From Sclerotinia nivalis (Eukaryota > Ascomycota > Leotiomycetes > Helotiales > Sclerotiniaceae), in the NCBI GenBank assembly GCA_029531795.1, contig JAPEIS010000003.1, positions 806,001 to 870,000 of the forward strand: 64,000 nt of DNA, in the 5' to 3' direction. Shown here in pieces: positions 20,468-31,732 of this stretch (positions are counted from its first letter, which is position 1; every line of letters starts with the position of its first letter). The position numbers and the translations under genes were made by a program. The notes under the pieces were generated by a model, which saw only the letters and a program-made list of their open reading frames with translations, was not told the origin of the DNA and searched no databases.

Positions 20468-21964
20468 TCAAAACGTGACTAACACCATTCTAGGCAGTCG
20501 CGTCTTCCTCTTAGGAATGTACTAACTTTCACACATATTATCGGAGTTGAGATGAATTGGTATGCAAGAAAAGGGTTAAAGCGATATAAGGGAAAGTAAA
20601 CCAACCTTGTCATCATTTGCTGGGTCATTCAATGTCCACTCGTGGACCAGATCTCTATCAAGTTCCGTCTTCTGACGGGGAACCACAGACTCAATTTCAG
20701 CGTTCTCGCTCTCGCTGATGCTTTGGTGATCAATGTCAGCCAGAGAGGCAAAACTGGAATCACCCAGGCTTCCTACCTGCTTTCTAGCTTTACCATTGTT
20801 CGAAGCTTTTTGTGGCTTTATCGATAGAGATTGATCATCATCCTCGCTGTCATTCTCCCACTATGATTGGAAGACATTAGCAGTCCATTATTTGAGATAA
20901 ATTGAGATGAACATCACAAATGCTCAACTTAGGAAAGGAACAGAAATATTCGGACGGTTTGTCGGTATGTACTCACTTCGGCAGTTCTCTGATTCTCTAA
21001 TTCATCCATCGAAAAGCCTTCAGCTTTTTTCGTAACTGTATTACCATCATCTGCTTTTCTGCTGATGGGCTTCGTGTCTTCTGTGATAAGGGAGAGATCG
21101 AAGTGACCAGACTGTCCCGTCCTCTGGTTCACACCCCGATATTCAATGCCAGAAACATGTTTTATGACTTGAATTTTATCACCACAAGAAATCTCTAGCT
21201 TGGCAGAATACCCTTTTGGTTTTTCAAACCTTTTTGTTGCCACGAATAGTTTGCCTATGTAAGCGGAAGGGTCTGTCTTTCTAGGTCGTGTAGCGGTAGA
21301 GACTGATTGTGAAGAATTCGAGCGAGCAAGAGTTTTACTAGGGGCGATAGGAACATCGGCGCTGAATTATGTTAGCCAAACCGGATGGGACTCGGAGTTA
21401 TTTGGTTGGTAGTACTGCGCCGTTATTTTTGGTGATTGTGTATGATCCTGCGTGTGCTGATTCTGATCATCAGAAGATTCCACGACTTCTGTAGGTAAAT
21501 TTGAAAGTATCTCATTATCACTATCAACCGATGTGGTCGAACAATCAACTTCTATCGTCTTATTCTCGGGAGGCTCATCAAAAATCAGGAGATCTTCTTC
21601 GGCATTGCTCTGTGTTTCGGATTGTACTTCATCCCTAGTCGGCGAAAGTTCTTTAGGTTCCAAATCATCGAGAATACTTGGTACTGAGGTTTGCAGACCA
21701 TTCGTGAAGATATATTTGCCCCTATGAAGTAAAGCATCTAACTTCACCCATTCCTCTTCTGTAAAATAACCAGCACCATAGAGTATAAAAGAGCCCTGAG
21801 ATCGAAAATATTAGCGTAAGAACGAACCTTCTGTAAAATCAACTTCCTTTTTCCTAGAAAACAAGCATTCACATATTCCTGAATCACTACGACAAACAAA
21901 AGAACATATCACCTACCCTTTCAGCTAACTCGAGACCTTTTGCAGCGAACGTTGACAGCGCCAT
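20468..21964 (-). CDS. SH3-domain protein, otherwise unrecognised
   Basis: Minus strand, five exons: 21917-21964, 21416-21795, 20977-21361, 20606-20860 and 20468-20521 (373 aa). The frame holds across all junctions; the 54-nt intron 2 (21362-21415) has a GGCTAACAT branch site and removes the stop seen in the unspliced frame. The N-terminus MALSTFAAKGLELAER continues GSFILYGAGYFTEEEW; an acidic disordered part follows (about 50-150), then an SH3 fold with KLFVATKRFEKPKGYSAKLE, GDKIQVIKHVSG, EYRGVNQRTGQSGHF. The C-terminal part is acidic with EWTLNDPANDDK and a short basic tail. The last exon is the least sure: without splicing the frame ends ten codons after position 20606. SH3 domains bind proline-rich partners; the partner is unknown. 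Confidence 0.7.
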
Positions 21965-23496
21965 ATTGGTGAAGTACAACATACAATATTTGATGGAAAG
22001 ACTTCCTTTATCGAATGAAAGAATGGAAAACCTTCGCAATTTATCCAGCACCAATTTGAGCGTCAGCGGATGGTGCGAGAATCTATTTAATAGGAACTAT
22101 TACACCACCCAGGAACAAAAAAAAGATGAACCGGCCAGCGTTCATGTACGGATATAAATAATCTTGCTTCAAAAAACCAAGATGAACCCACTTCTCGTTG
22201 GCCTTGCCTTATAGGTGAATTGAATATTATAATCACGCCTTCACCGACTTCTTTCCATCAATAAATGGCTTTTATTAGTCTGGTGATTTGATTTCGAGGG
22301 GTGCTGATTAAATTTTCATGGTGGCTGGCTTCCTGCAAGAAGTCTGCATATGCAAAAATGAAGAGGGGAAAGACGCGTTAACTCAACACGTTCTCTCCGT
22401 TGAGGGGCCACTAATGGGCCGTACGAACACGTAGTCAAGGATATTAGGCAATTACTGTGGAGCTTCCTTTTAAATCGGTTCAAGGTCACCAAAGAGATAA
22501 GATTAGAAAAATATATTTTTGCAACGACAATCATTTTTATCGTGCACTTTGAACGCTGAGAGACGATGAAACCTCTGAATGATGCCCGCTACGGTATTAG
22601 GAAGTATTTGCATAGGTGATTATCGCCGCATAATTTTCATAGCTTTAGAAATCCGACACACAATTATGGTATCTTGAAAATGCAGAAAACTCAAACTACC
22701 AACTACTTAGGAAGGTGTGTGTCCGAGCCCGCTACCCTGGTCACTGGCACTCTACTCATTGAAGGCTTTTTGCGACAAATAAATGTATAAGGATAGGCGA
22801 AGAGACAAAGAGATTTGGCAGCGGTTCTAATCAAGCACCTATTGCCTTGATTGCCTTGCTGCATATCTTGGATCAATTATCAATCAGAAGTTCCAGCCTT
22901 TTGGCGCTTGCCGTACAGTGAGTAAGCGTGGCCACACCTGCGCATTGCCACGCCTGCCCCTCTATCAGACGGAGATTATTTCACACAGGACATGTTCGCA
23001 CTGCAAGTTGCAAGCGCTAGCTCAGCTTCGCAGAATGCATGTTCCAACAAAATCAAATGCCGCTGGTAGAAAAAACTGTTGTTCCTGTTTGCTTGCTTTT
23101 CTTGTGATTAGTCAGCCCTGTTCTGTTTTACCAGAGTAAAACAGCACCAACAGGATTTGTAACGCAGCAGCAGGCAGCTTGTATCAAAGAATCATTTGCG
23201 ATCTTTAGTCTTGGAAAAGTGTTTGCTGAATTTATTTCCACATTCTCCTAACTCTCTCTCGGAAATCAAGTGTCTCCTTCTCCTTTCGTATGTCCGATGG
23301 AAATCTGCAATTCCCAGCATCCGGCCATAAATGCCTTTCATTGGCAAATCAAGTCGGTTTGTTGTTGGGAAAGTTTGATACAGGAGTAATATTACATAGC
23401 AGTGTACCTGATTAGTTTAACTATTGCCTATCATAATAGGTTATTAATAATTATAACAATTCTTACTACCCTCGATCTCTGTTGCGGCCATCTGAA
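21965..23496. other. Intergenic, no supported gene
   Basis: Upstream region of the SH3 gene plus sequence without domains. The frame 22918-23139 is Cys-rich but has no recognisable family. Contains the hairpin at 23123-23144. Confidence 0.5.
23123..23144. repeat. Hairpin, 9-bp stem and 4-base loop
   Basis: CTGTTTTAC and GTAAAACAG are exact reverse complements around CAGA. Role unknown. Confidence 0.75.
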
Positions 23497-23832
23497 ATGA
23501 CCATAATTAAAAGGAACGTGGCATTAAAAGCTCTTCAACACTTCAACATTGGCCGTAATCCGCCTTATTGGAAAATTGAACTTCAGGCGGACCTCAATTA
23601 CAATCACTTCTTTTCTAGCCTTCAATTCTTCAGTGTCTCAGGTTCCTCCATAGCTTCGCAGGTATTCATAATCCTGGCTTTTATCGTTGTTTCGCTTTCT
23701 CTCCTCTCCTCAAAGACAACAATAGTCAACATGACCAGTGCCTCTCAAGAGCAACCATATGGAACATCAAAAGTTATTTCCAAAGTGCCAATACCGCAAC
23801 AAGATACCTTGGGTGCCGCCATTGAGCTATGA
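23497..23832 (+). CDS. Hypothetical small protein
   Basis: An ATG-started frame of 111 aa with one hydrophobic segment (SQVFIILAFIVVSLSLLS) followed by a polar tail ending PIPQQDTLGAAIEL. A second ATG (23731) in good context (CAACATGACC) would give 33 aa without the hydrophobic segment. No family recognised and no intron needed. It may be a truncated remnant or not a gene. Confidence 0.3.
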   Translation: MTIIKRNVALKALQHFNIGRNPPYWKIELQADLNYNHFFSSLQFFSVSGSSIASQVFIILAFIVVSLSLLSSKTTIVNMTSASQEQPYGTSKVISKVPIPQQDTLGAAIEL

Positions 23833-25584
23833 GATATCTAGTTGCAAAGCTCTGAAATTGCAAGCCGGATTTAATCTATGGGAAGGTATGCGGACCTTGG
23901 GTACTTAGCTACTGGAAGTGCGGCGGTTGAAGTACTTGATGGAAATGATGCTAATTTCCTGTTTTCATAGGAACTTTATTTTACAAAGGTAGTTGGAACG
24001 TCCATATCACCAACGAATTTCATTATGTGCCGGTCGTGCCCCGCGTGAAAGTGTCAAGTCGAATTACCAGTGGCATATCACCAGTGAATCTCATTACATA
24101 CCAGTCGTCACCACGACATAAAAATGACGAGTCAAATTACAAGTAGCTCTTTCCTAGAATCATCAAGAGGAACGCCATAACTTCCTTGACACCTTTTATA
24201 TGATGAATCTACGAGGTAGCCCCAGAAGTGCGACTTCCTTCCTTTCGGCACCGCCTTCTTTTTCAAGCACAGAAATCATAAGATCGCCAACTTCAAATCA
24301 ACATCTATACTTTATGGGCTTAAGATTACTGGAGCACTTTATCCTCGTTACTTGATTCTCGAGCTTTCACTCAACGCATACATCACTATTCCGATTTCAA
24401 ACCTCCTGATATAGAGATATTGATCCATGCCGCATTTCGATGACGATAGCGATTGGGGCTCAGATCCCGACCATAATATTAACGTTAACTTTGACGTTAA
24501 ATAATCATGGATTTTACTCTCATCTCGCTGATGTATAAATTGGGTGCGAATATTGAAAGCACCAACGCACATTATTTCGCTTAAGCCCCTTCATGGGAAC
24601 CATTGACATGGCGTGAATGCAACATAGGTTATAGGTGAGCGACAGCTTGTCATTGAGTTAGTAAAGACGCCATATCTGACAACCATTTTGAACATAACTT
24701 AAAATGCTACATGTGCAAAAAAAGGTATCGATGTCAAGATTCTTAAGCTTCTACAAAAGCTATTAACAAAAAGAAAGGTACCAACACACACAGTACATTT
24801 ATACACTCAGGTCCCCAACCTACTATCATAAATTAATGACAAAATTACCAATATCTAAGTCCCAAGAAATCTCACAGGGCATATACATGCGCGGCTGCCA
24901 ATCCATCCCTACATTTACTCGCACATCTCTTTCATTCCATGCACGACTACATTTGCGGCCTCAGATGAAGGCCGATGAAGCGGATCACTTGATTCATTTT
25001 GTTTTTTTTCCAAATTTAATGATTCGCCTGTTATATTTTCCCTTCCCTTTAGTTTTCTTTGGAAAGGTAAACACGTCTCTCATTGCCCCATTGTCTTCTT
25101 CCTCTGCTTTACTTTCATCTTCGATTCGGCATTGTCGAACTTTGCACATACAATTTTCAAACCACGAACGAAAATTCTTGCAGATTAACTCCTTCAATCA
25201 TTTTTCGTCCGATGAATGTAGGATGCTTATACTTTCTAAGAATAACTTTTCGTTCAGTGATTTATGAAAATCAGGGCAAGATTTGACAAGTACGGAGGGT
25301 ATAGTGGTGCGATAGATGCAAACAGAGATATGACGCAGAGAGGGTGTTAATATATTTGTTCCAGTTTACGGATTATTTGAGCTTGGTGTTCGAAATATGG
25401 GGGTTTGATGGTCTAGAAATTCGGAGGAATAAGAATAGATAACTCGAGAAGTGTTACTTTTGTCACAATCAGATTGGAATCTCAATGTTCCCAGAAATAC
25501 GTATTGTTTGAAAACGCGCCGTCGTCCTTTCATGCACCCACATTTATAACCCCTAGTAACAAACAGTAAGTCTATCTCAATCAA
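23833..25584. other. Intergenic, with a 71-bp tandem duplication
   Basis: Contains the diverged duplication at 24003-24146. Overlapping open frames at 24836-25267 (+) and 24994-25197 (-) have no domain and no support. Confidence 0.5.
24003..24146. repeat. Diverged 71-bp tandem duplication
   Basis: Two adjacent copies both start CATATCACC (24003 and 24074) and end in AATTAC-AGT-like sequence. Most differences are transitions (T/C, G/A). Confidence 0.7.
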
Positions 25585-26597
25585 CTATGGCAAAACATGT
25601 TTCTGAAACCAATCCAAAATAATCGTCGTGGCATTAAAACTTGCCGGTCCCTCTCCATGTCCAATCAAATCATCATTTAACACCGTACTCGGCCAATCGT
25701 GTCCCAGATTCCTATCAAAAACATGTTGTACCAAGCCCTCCTCATCCCCTTTTCCATAATTGTATATAACCGTATCATTTGTCAAAACAGTCGTAACATT
25801 TTCCAAACCCAATTTGTCCCTCAAAGCCCACTCATGTACCCAATGCGGAATACTTGGTATACATTCACCGGATCGATTAGCTTGTCCTTCATAATGAATT
25901 GTGGAGTCGTTGCCGCCATGGAACTCAAGCATAGGGATTTTAGGACGCCCCTGGGAACAGGGTATCGTGACGTTGTGTGGATGGCAGGGTTGAGTATCGA
26001 TATAGAACGCACCGGAAACGGGTGCAAATGCTGCGATTTTGGTGGAGAGGATTGGATGACAGGCTAGGGTATTACAGAAACCCCCTCCATCAGATTTACC
26101 AGTGGCCCAGATGCGTTTGGAGTCTATACAGTAGGTTGCGTTGAGGCTTTCGATTATGTCGCTGACAAGCTGGGTGTCGTTTGCTGTGTTTCCAGGGTCG
26201 CCTTCCCACTTTCCCTAATATTGTCAATTTAGTACTCAATCTTGAAGAGAAATCCTACCTTCACGCCTTGAGGGTAAATGGTTATGGAGAAATTGTTGAA
26301 TTCTGGATATGATAATTGGTCGAGAATGAGTTGTTCTGATGCATTTCGATTACCCCCATGGAAAGAAAAAATGACAGGAGTCAAGCAATGGGCTGTGTAG
26401 AGAGGTGGAACGACGATGAGATAGGATCGAGTGACATTCGAACTTATGATTGATATGTTTTTGGCTTGCCCAATAGTCATATCAGGAGGTACAGTCTTAG
26501 CGCATGCACAAGATGCAGCTTCATTTTGAGAATTTTTAGGGCTGCCGAGGAATATATGAGCCGCGAAAGCATATATGGCATTCTTCAGATAAACCAT
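25585..26597 (-). CDS. Secreted feruloyl esterase (CE1-type)
   Basis: Minus strand, exons 26259-26597 and 25585-26214 (322 aa), 44-nt intron, phase 0. The sequence has the alpha/beta-hydrolase pattern of fungal feruloyl esterases: PVIFSFHGGNRNASEQ (oxyanion region), YPQGVK-GKWEGDPGNT, the nucleophile Ser in GKSDGGGFCNTLAC (about residue 154), the acid region MLEFHGGNDSTIHYEG and a His in LGHDWPSTV. Several cysteines fit secreted disulfides. The N-terminus (NAIYAFAAHIFLG) is weakly hydrophobic and may be a signal peptide. The family releases ferulic and related acids from arabinoxylan or pectin side chains, helping break plant walls. Length is normal for the short CE1 type. It could also act as a related acetylxylan esterase. 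Confidence 0.88.
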
Positions 26598-29012
26598 GAT
26601 GCATTACGAGTAAGAGCAGTCCTAAATTGACGAAGGTTGTTCCCTGATATTTATGTAGAGGAATTAATCTTACTTGAGCTTTACTTAGCTGCCTGAAGTC
26701 AGACGCTCTATTAAGTCATCAAGCGCTAGCTTTCGAGCTTCTCCTGCAGATTGCTGATTTTGAACATCCTCGCAGGTTGCACAGATTTATAAACAAGTAA
26801 GATAGAAACAAACAACTTAGAATGCACGAGAGCTGTTTGCGTTTTTTGAAAAAAGATGGTTTTGGGTGGTTTTGGAATGCATCTTTGAAAATGGCGGGAA
26901 AATTGCAACGAAGAATGCAATCGATCTCGACAATTCATTTAACTACCCGCATTTGATGCACATATTTTAGGCCCGCGTTTGTAGTCGTAGTTATAAGCAC
27001 TTCTTTTCGCATCGGTGGAGAGCTGTTGAGGATGAGCCAGAGGATGAGCCAGAGGATGAGCCAGACGATGAAAGGTACCAAATATCGTGCAAAAAGAAAG
27101 GATTTATTTACCAAATTAATCGTGAGGTGATTCTTTGCGGAAGAATCAAATGAAGTTGCTAATCGTGATGTGATGAGGACGCCGAGGTACTAAACTTGTA
27201 GGGTTTAGTGGTTTGGTGAGCCGATCCACAGCCCACCAACACTAAAAATTAATATCATGGCGCCAATTCAGTGACACCTGAAACTCACAACATCATGCTT
27301 TTCATCCCAAAACCAACTTCCCCTTTTACGTCCGTATAGCAACATTTTCAATCTCCAATATCCTTCCTTTGACGTCACCATCTGTTAATTTGAAATACGA
27401 TACGGAAGACCGGATGATTCTCGACGGGGATGTGGTATAGCTCATCCTTACTCGAACATGGTTTTCTATTCCGTTTCTCTCCACTTTGATGAATTGCGAC
27501 CAGGTAATACCAACTCTGATGAGGAAGGTCTTCCTTAGAACTTCATCGCACGCCAGAAGATATGCTTTCACCCTGGAAGTTCTCATGTGCAGTTATTATT
27601 CCTTGAGTATTGTTTAAATCCAACCTGAACAGTCGCTTCGATATCATTTGATTTTGCCGTGGCTACATTTTTTCAACATCATCTCCAGGTGCAAAAGTAT
27701 CCTCTAGATGCAACAGTATACCTTGATTGGAGCTCGCTCCTGTCGAACCAAGTGTCAGGAAGTGCAACTCTCCATAGAAGGAGCGACTTCCCTGTGGCTT
27801 CTATGATGATCGGCATTCCTCCCCAGATTGGCTCCTTCCAGAAGAGGCAGAGAAAGAAATCAGGGAAAAGCAAGTGCGGCCAAGGGCTTCCCACAAAAGA
27901 TGCTGTTTAAAGATTTTGCATGTGTCAAAAGGCATGCCCTAGGTCGAATCCGCAGTCTGTTGATATCGAACCATGCTGTACCAAACGAAATTAGCAGGAT
28001 TCTGGTTTTTCTAGGTGTCAGCACGCCCATCTAGTTAGTCATAATTCCCACGACACCTTCCTATCTCTCTGATGAAAGAATTCCTAATCTTTCAATATCC
28101 ACTGCTACCGTGGAAAGCATCAGATATGGATCGTCGTTGCGCAAGCGGCCCCCGTTTGGTCAAATTTTGGGGCAAATGGACAAATACTGCAATGCAAATA
28201 ATGGGTTCAAGTGTTATCCAACCAGCTTGCTGTTTATATCAGCCTTACCCCTGACCAGGACGTTCGTTTTATGGGCACGAGTTGAAGGAACATTTGCCCT
28301 GTGTGGCTGGATGTAACTTCAAATCGAAAACCTCGAATTCAGAGTTCAAAATATTAATTCAAACCTTTTAGGCATTCTTGGTAGCAGTTTCAATTTGGAA
28401 ATTTTAACAACACAGCTTGAAGGATTTAATTCCGGCTGAGATTAGGAAAGGAAAAAGCTAGAAATAAAGTTATCCCCTGTCTGTCATATTTGCCTCCTTC
28501 GTTTCTTAACAGATTTTATTTCCGGATATGTTTGGGACAATCTAGTATAACCTCAATCCTACACTACCACGAACTAGCTTTCTAGTAGGACGGGAGGGTT
28601 ACAACGACAAGTCTTCTTGTATCCCCTGATCGATCTTGGAATTGGTCATGATGACTATCATAGTGAGAAAACCTGACGTTCATCAAGTAATGGAATGATC
28701 ATTTGAGGCGGGTAGTATGCCGAAAGGAACATATCCTTCTATCTCATCACTCACAGAATATCTTATAAGATGCATCTTGCACTCACCTGAGTTTGTTCTC
28801 TATCATCTCAAGTCCTTCGTGACAATCACTTACATTCGGCCGCGGGCCTCTATTTCATCTGTCCACTCTTTTGCACAGTTCCTATACGGGCTTCTTGTTT
28901 TATGATAGTGAATCTAGGACCGAGGTTTATTTGCTCCCTCCTTACTTCTTACCTTCTTTGACACTGCTTCAAATCTGTGCTCTCGATAGTATCTTCAATT
29001 CATCGGCTCACT
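26598..29012. other. Large intergenic region, scattered coding relics possible
   Basis: 2.4 kb with no supported gene. A plus-strand frame around 26970-27151 includes the EDEP repeat listed separately. The frame 27326-27586 (-) has an ATG but no clear domain. The last 300 bases are the promoter of the GH5 gene. Confidence 0.45.
27028..27063 (+). repeat. Three tandem 12-bp units (GAGGATGAGCCA)
   Basis: Three exact units followed by a degenerate fourth. In one plus frame they encode EDEP repeats, continuing DDERYQISCKKKGFIYQINR before a stop at about 27151. Confidence 0.85.
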
Positions 29013-30357
29013 ATGTACATCTCAACAACACTCCTTACTGCCTTTCTGGCCAGCACAGCCAGTGCATGGCTGCCAGGTGATAAAGACCTCCTTTTAAAAA
29101 AAGGTGTTTCTCTCTTCAATCCAGAAGCGAAAAACTCAACAGCCCGTCGCTGGACTCCGGCATCTGGTAAGATTCGAGGTGTAAATCTTGGATCTCTCTT
29201 CGTCTTTGAACCGTGGATTGCCGAAGACGCCTGGTCGGCTATGGGCTGTGGAGCATACGCATCCGAATTCGATTGCGTACTTGGCTTGGGACAAGAGCAA
29301 GCCAATTCTGCGTTCCAAAATCATTGGCAGACTTGGATTACTGCTGACGATATTGCACAAATGGCAAGTTTCGGTATCAACACAATCAGAATCCCAGTCG
29401 GATATTGGATGATGGAAAGCTTGGTTTACTCCGATAGTGAACACTTTCCTCAAGGAGGTTTACAATACCTCGAGAGTATCTGCGACGCAGCTGCTAATGC
29501 TGGATTCTACATCATCATCGATATGCATGGAGCACCCGGAGCACAAGTTGCATATAACGCTGACACTGGACAAAATGCGCCAACTCCAGGTTTCTACGTT
29601 GATTACCAATATGCTCGTGGGGAACAGTTTCTTTCTTGGCTCGCGACCAATATTCACCAAAATAATGCTCTCAGAAATGTTGGCATGATTGGCATTGTGA
29701 ATGAACCAGTCCAAGATGCTGGGCAGGCTGCGGATATGATTTCAACTTATTACCCTGCGGCTTATAAGGCAATTCGAGATGCGGAGGCCGCGGCGGGTGT
29801 TACGGCAAATAATTACTTGCACGTTCAGGCCATGGATCAGGGATGGGGTTCTGGCGATCCGAATTCCGGGTTTGGTGATGGTGTTTTCTTGGCTTGTAAG
29901 TTTCCCCGTTCATTTTGACATGCTTTACCATACCATATTACCATATTGTCATACGAGTACCCTCTTCTAACCAACTTACCTGCTAGACGACGAGCACCGC
30001 TACCTAAAATGGTCTACCGTCTCCGTCTCTCAAGATGCCTACCTCCAATCCTCCTGCACATACGATCCGATTTCTAGCACGGGCGGCCCAACAATCGTAG
30101 GCGAATTTTCAATTTCTCCTCCAGACGACGTGCAAGATACGGGAGACTGGTCCACATCCACCCAAGGTGCATTCTATAAAAAATGGTTCGAGGCACAAGT
30201 CATGGGATATGAAAATCATGCATTAGGATGGGTTTTCTGGACGTGGAAATCGCAGTTGAATGATTATCGATGGAGTTATTTGGATGCGGTGCAGGCGGGC
30301 ATTATTCCGAAGGATTTGGATAGTGTGGCCGGGAGTGGGGCTTGTAATGGTTATTAG
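29013..30357 (+). CDS. Secreted GH5 endo-1,6-beta-glucanase
   Basis: Exons 29013-29895 and 29987-30357 (417 aa), 91-nt intron with donor GTAAGT, phase 1. The signal peptide is MYISTTLLTAFLASTASA, cleaved before Trp. The pattern KIRGVNLGSLFVFEPWIAED, INTIRIPVGYWMM, FYIIIDMHGAPGAQVA, NVGMIGIVNEPVQD (acid/base Glu), YDEHRYLKW, TIVGEFSISP (nucleophile Glu) and VFWTWKSQLNDYRWSY matches GH5 enzymes of the fungal beta-1,6-glucanase group (GH5_15, like Trichoderma BGN16). Upstream ATG-less extension of the frame was ignored because the ATG at 29013 starts a good signal peptide. It likely remodels the fungus's own wall or attacks other fungi. Exo-1,3 activity is the main alternative. Confidence 0.9.
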
Positions 30358-31732
30358 GGGGGAAAGAGGGGGAGGAAAGGGTTATGATGCGTATTTTGAT
30401 AGGCGCGGGAGAGCAAAAATTACATACGAGTAGCGGCGTTCGTACATTTGAGACGATGTATTATTTACCTTCATATTTGCGTTTGCAATAGGTCCACGGC
30501 ACAGAGTACATTTTGGGGGCCTTTTAGATTTGCACATTTTTCATAGTATCTTAATCTTTAAAGACTTTCAGTCATCTCCATCTTCCATCTATATGCTTCT
30601 GAACCAAGCAATTGTAAATCCTGATATGATTCGTATTTATCCCACTTATTCAAGCACCACATTCATCACACTCCGTTCCACCCCACCTTTCCGCTTACCC
30701 CTACTCCGTACATTGATTGTACTTTGAGCTCCCAGGATCCAGATTCCAAATCATACATTATCGTGAGTTTCCCGGACCAAGTTTCTTAGTCAAACTCAGA
30801 TGTCAAGTAAGATCTTACAACCTTATTGATCCTTTGACCTCCAGTACTACCTTATCTAAAAATCTCAATTCAGTGTATCTCGAAAATAATTTGGAATTCT
30901 CAATGCTAAACTTAAATTGTGTTTTCTAAAGTTATAAGGTTATCATAATATCTATCTCATTATCTCGTCCTTTATATTCCACATCTATAGAACGAAAAAG
31001 GAAAAAGTAAACATCATAGTAACACGGACTACCTAGAAGGGTAATCCGATCTTACACCCCACCAGTTGCTTACGAGTATTATAAAAACAAAAAAGGATTT
31101 ACCTCCTTCCTTCCTAATACAATAAAAGAACACCGAGGTTAAGATTAAATTTCTAGATCTTACATGAGTGAATACCTATCGTCGTACTCTGTAATATACA
31201 ATACGAAATCCCATACTATTCCTCTCGTATCCTGATCCTTCAATCTTCAATCTTCAATTTTTAAGCTTATTTACTCAAATATCTATTTATACATTTCGTC
31301 ATAGATCAATCCTAATCACCCGTGATGTGGCTAGAGAATTTGAGATGAATTGAGTTGAGATGAGATGAGATTTAAACTTATTTTGAATTGCGATTGGGAT
31401 TGAGATTTTATGATGTGTGTATTGTAATCTTACTTATCCGTATTTTAACTGACATGACGAAATGGTCTCGCTAGAATGAATCATTCTATCGCTGAATGAA
31501 GCTTTGGGAATTTGAGATTTTTGGATGAGAAGAAAAGACATTAAATCAAATTATTGATGTAGAATGATACAAATAATCATACTTAGGCTGACTGAGACAT
31601 CCAGTACCCGAGCATCAAAATCTGCGTGGGATAGGTAACAAGCATCATAACGATAAAACGAACATAATTGATAACATCGAATCCTATACTCAAATTTATG
31701 ATATATGATCTAAAAACAAAAGATTACAATTT
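30358..31732. other. Convergent intergenic region
   Basis: Between the ends of the GH5 (+) and GH3 (-) genes. AT-rich; a GAGATGA-type simple stretch near 31340-31375. No coding signal. Confidence 0.5.

Noticed and set aside
22918..23139. Cys-rich short protein as a secreted effector
   Set aside because: No signal peptide and no splice structure; the cysteine spacing is irregular.
24836..25267. A 143-residue plus-strand gene
   Set aside because: Low-complexity Phe/Ser composition, overlaps an equally poor minus-strand frame, no domain.
27326..27586. Polyketide synthase fragment on the minus strand
   Set aside because: A faint resemblance of VKGRILEIENVAIR to synthase sequence only; no neighbouring domains.
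29000..29714. Minus-strand frames over the GH5 gene
   Set aside because: They are shadows of the clear GH5 reading frame on the plus strand.
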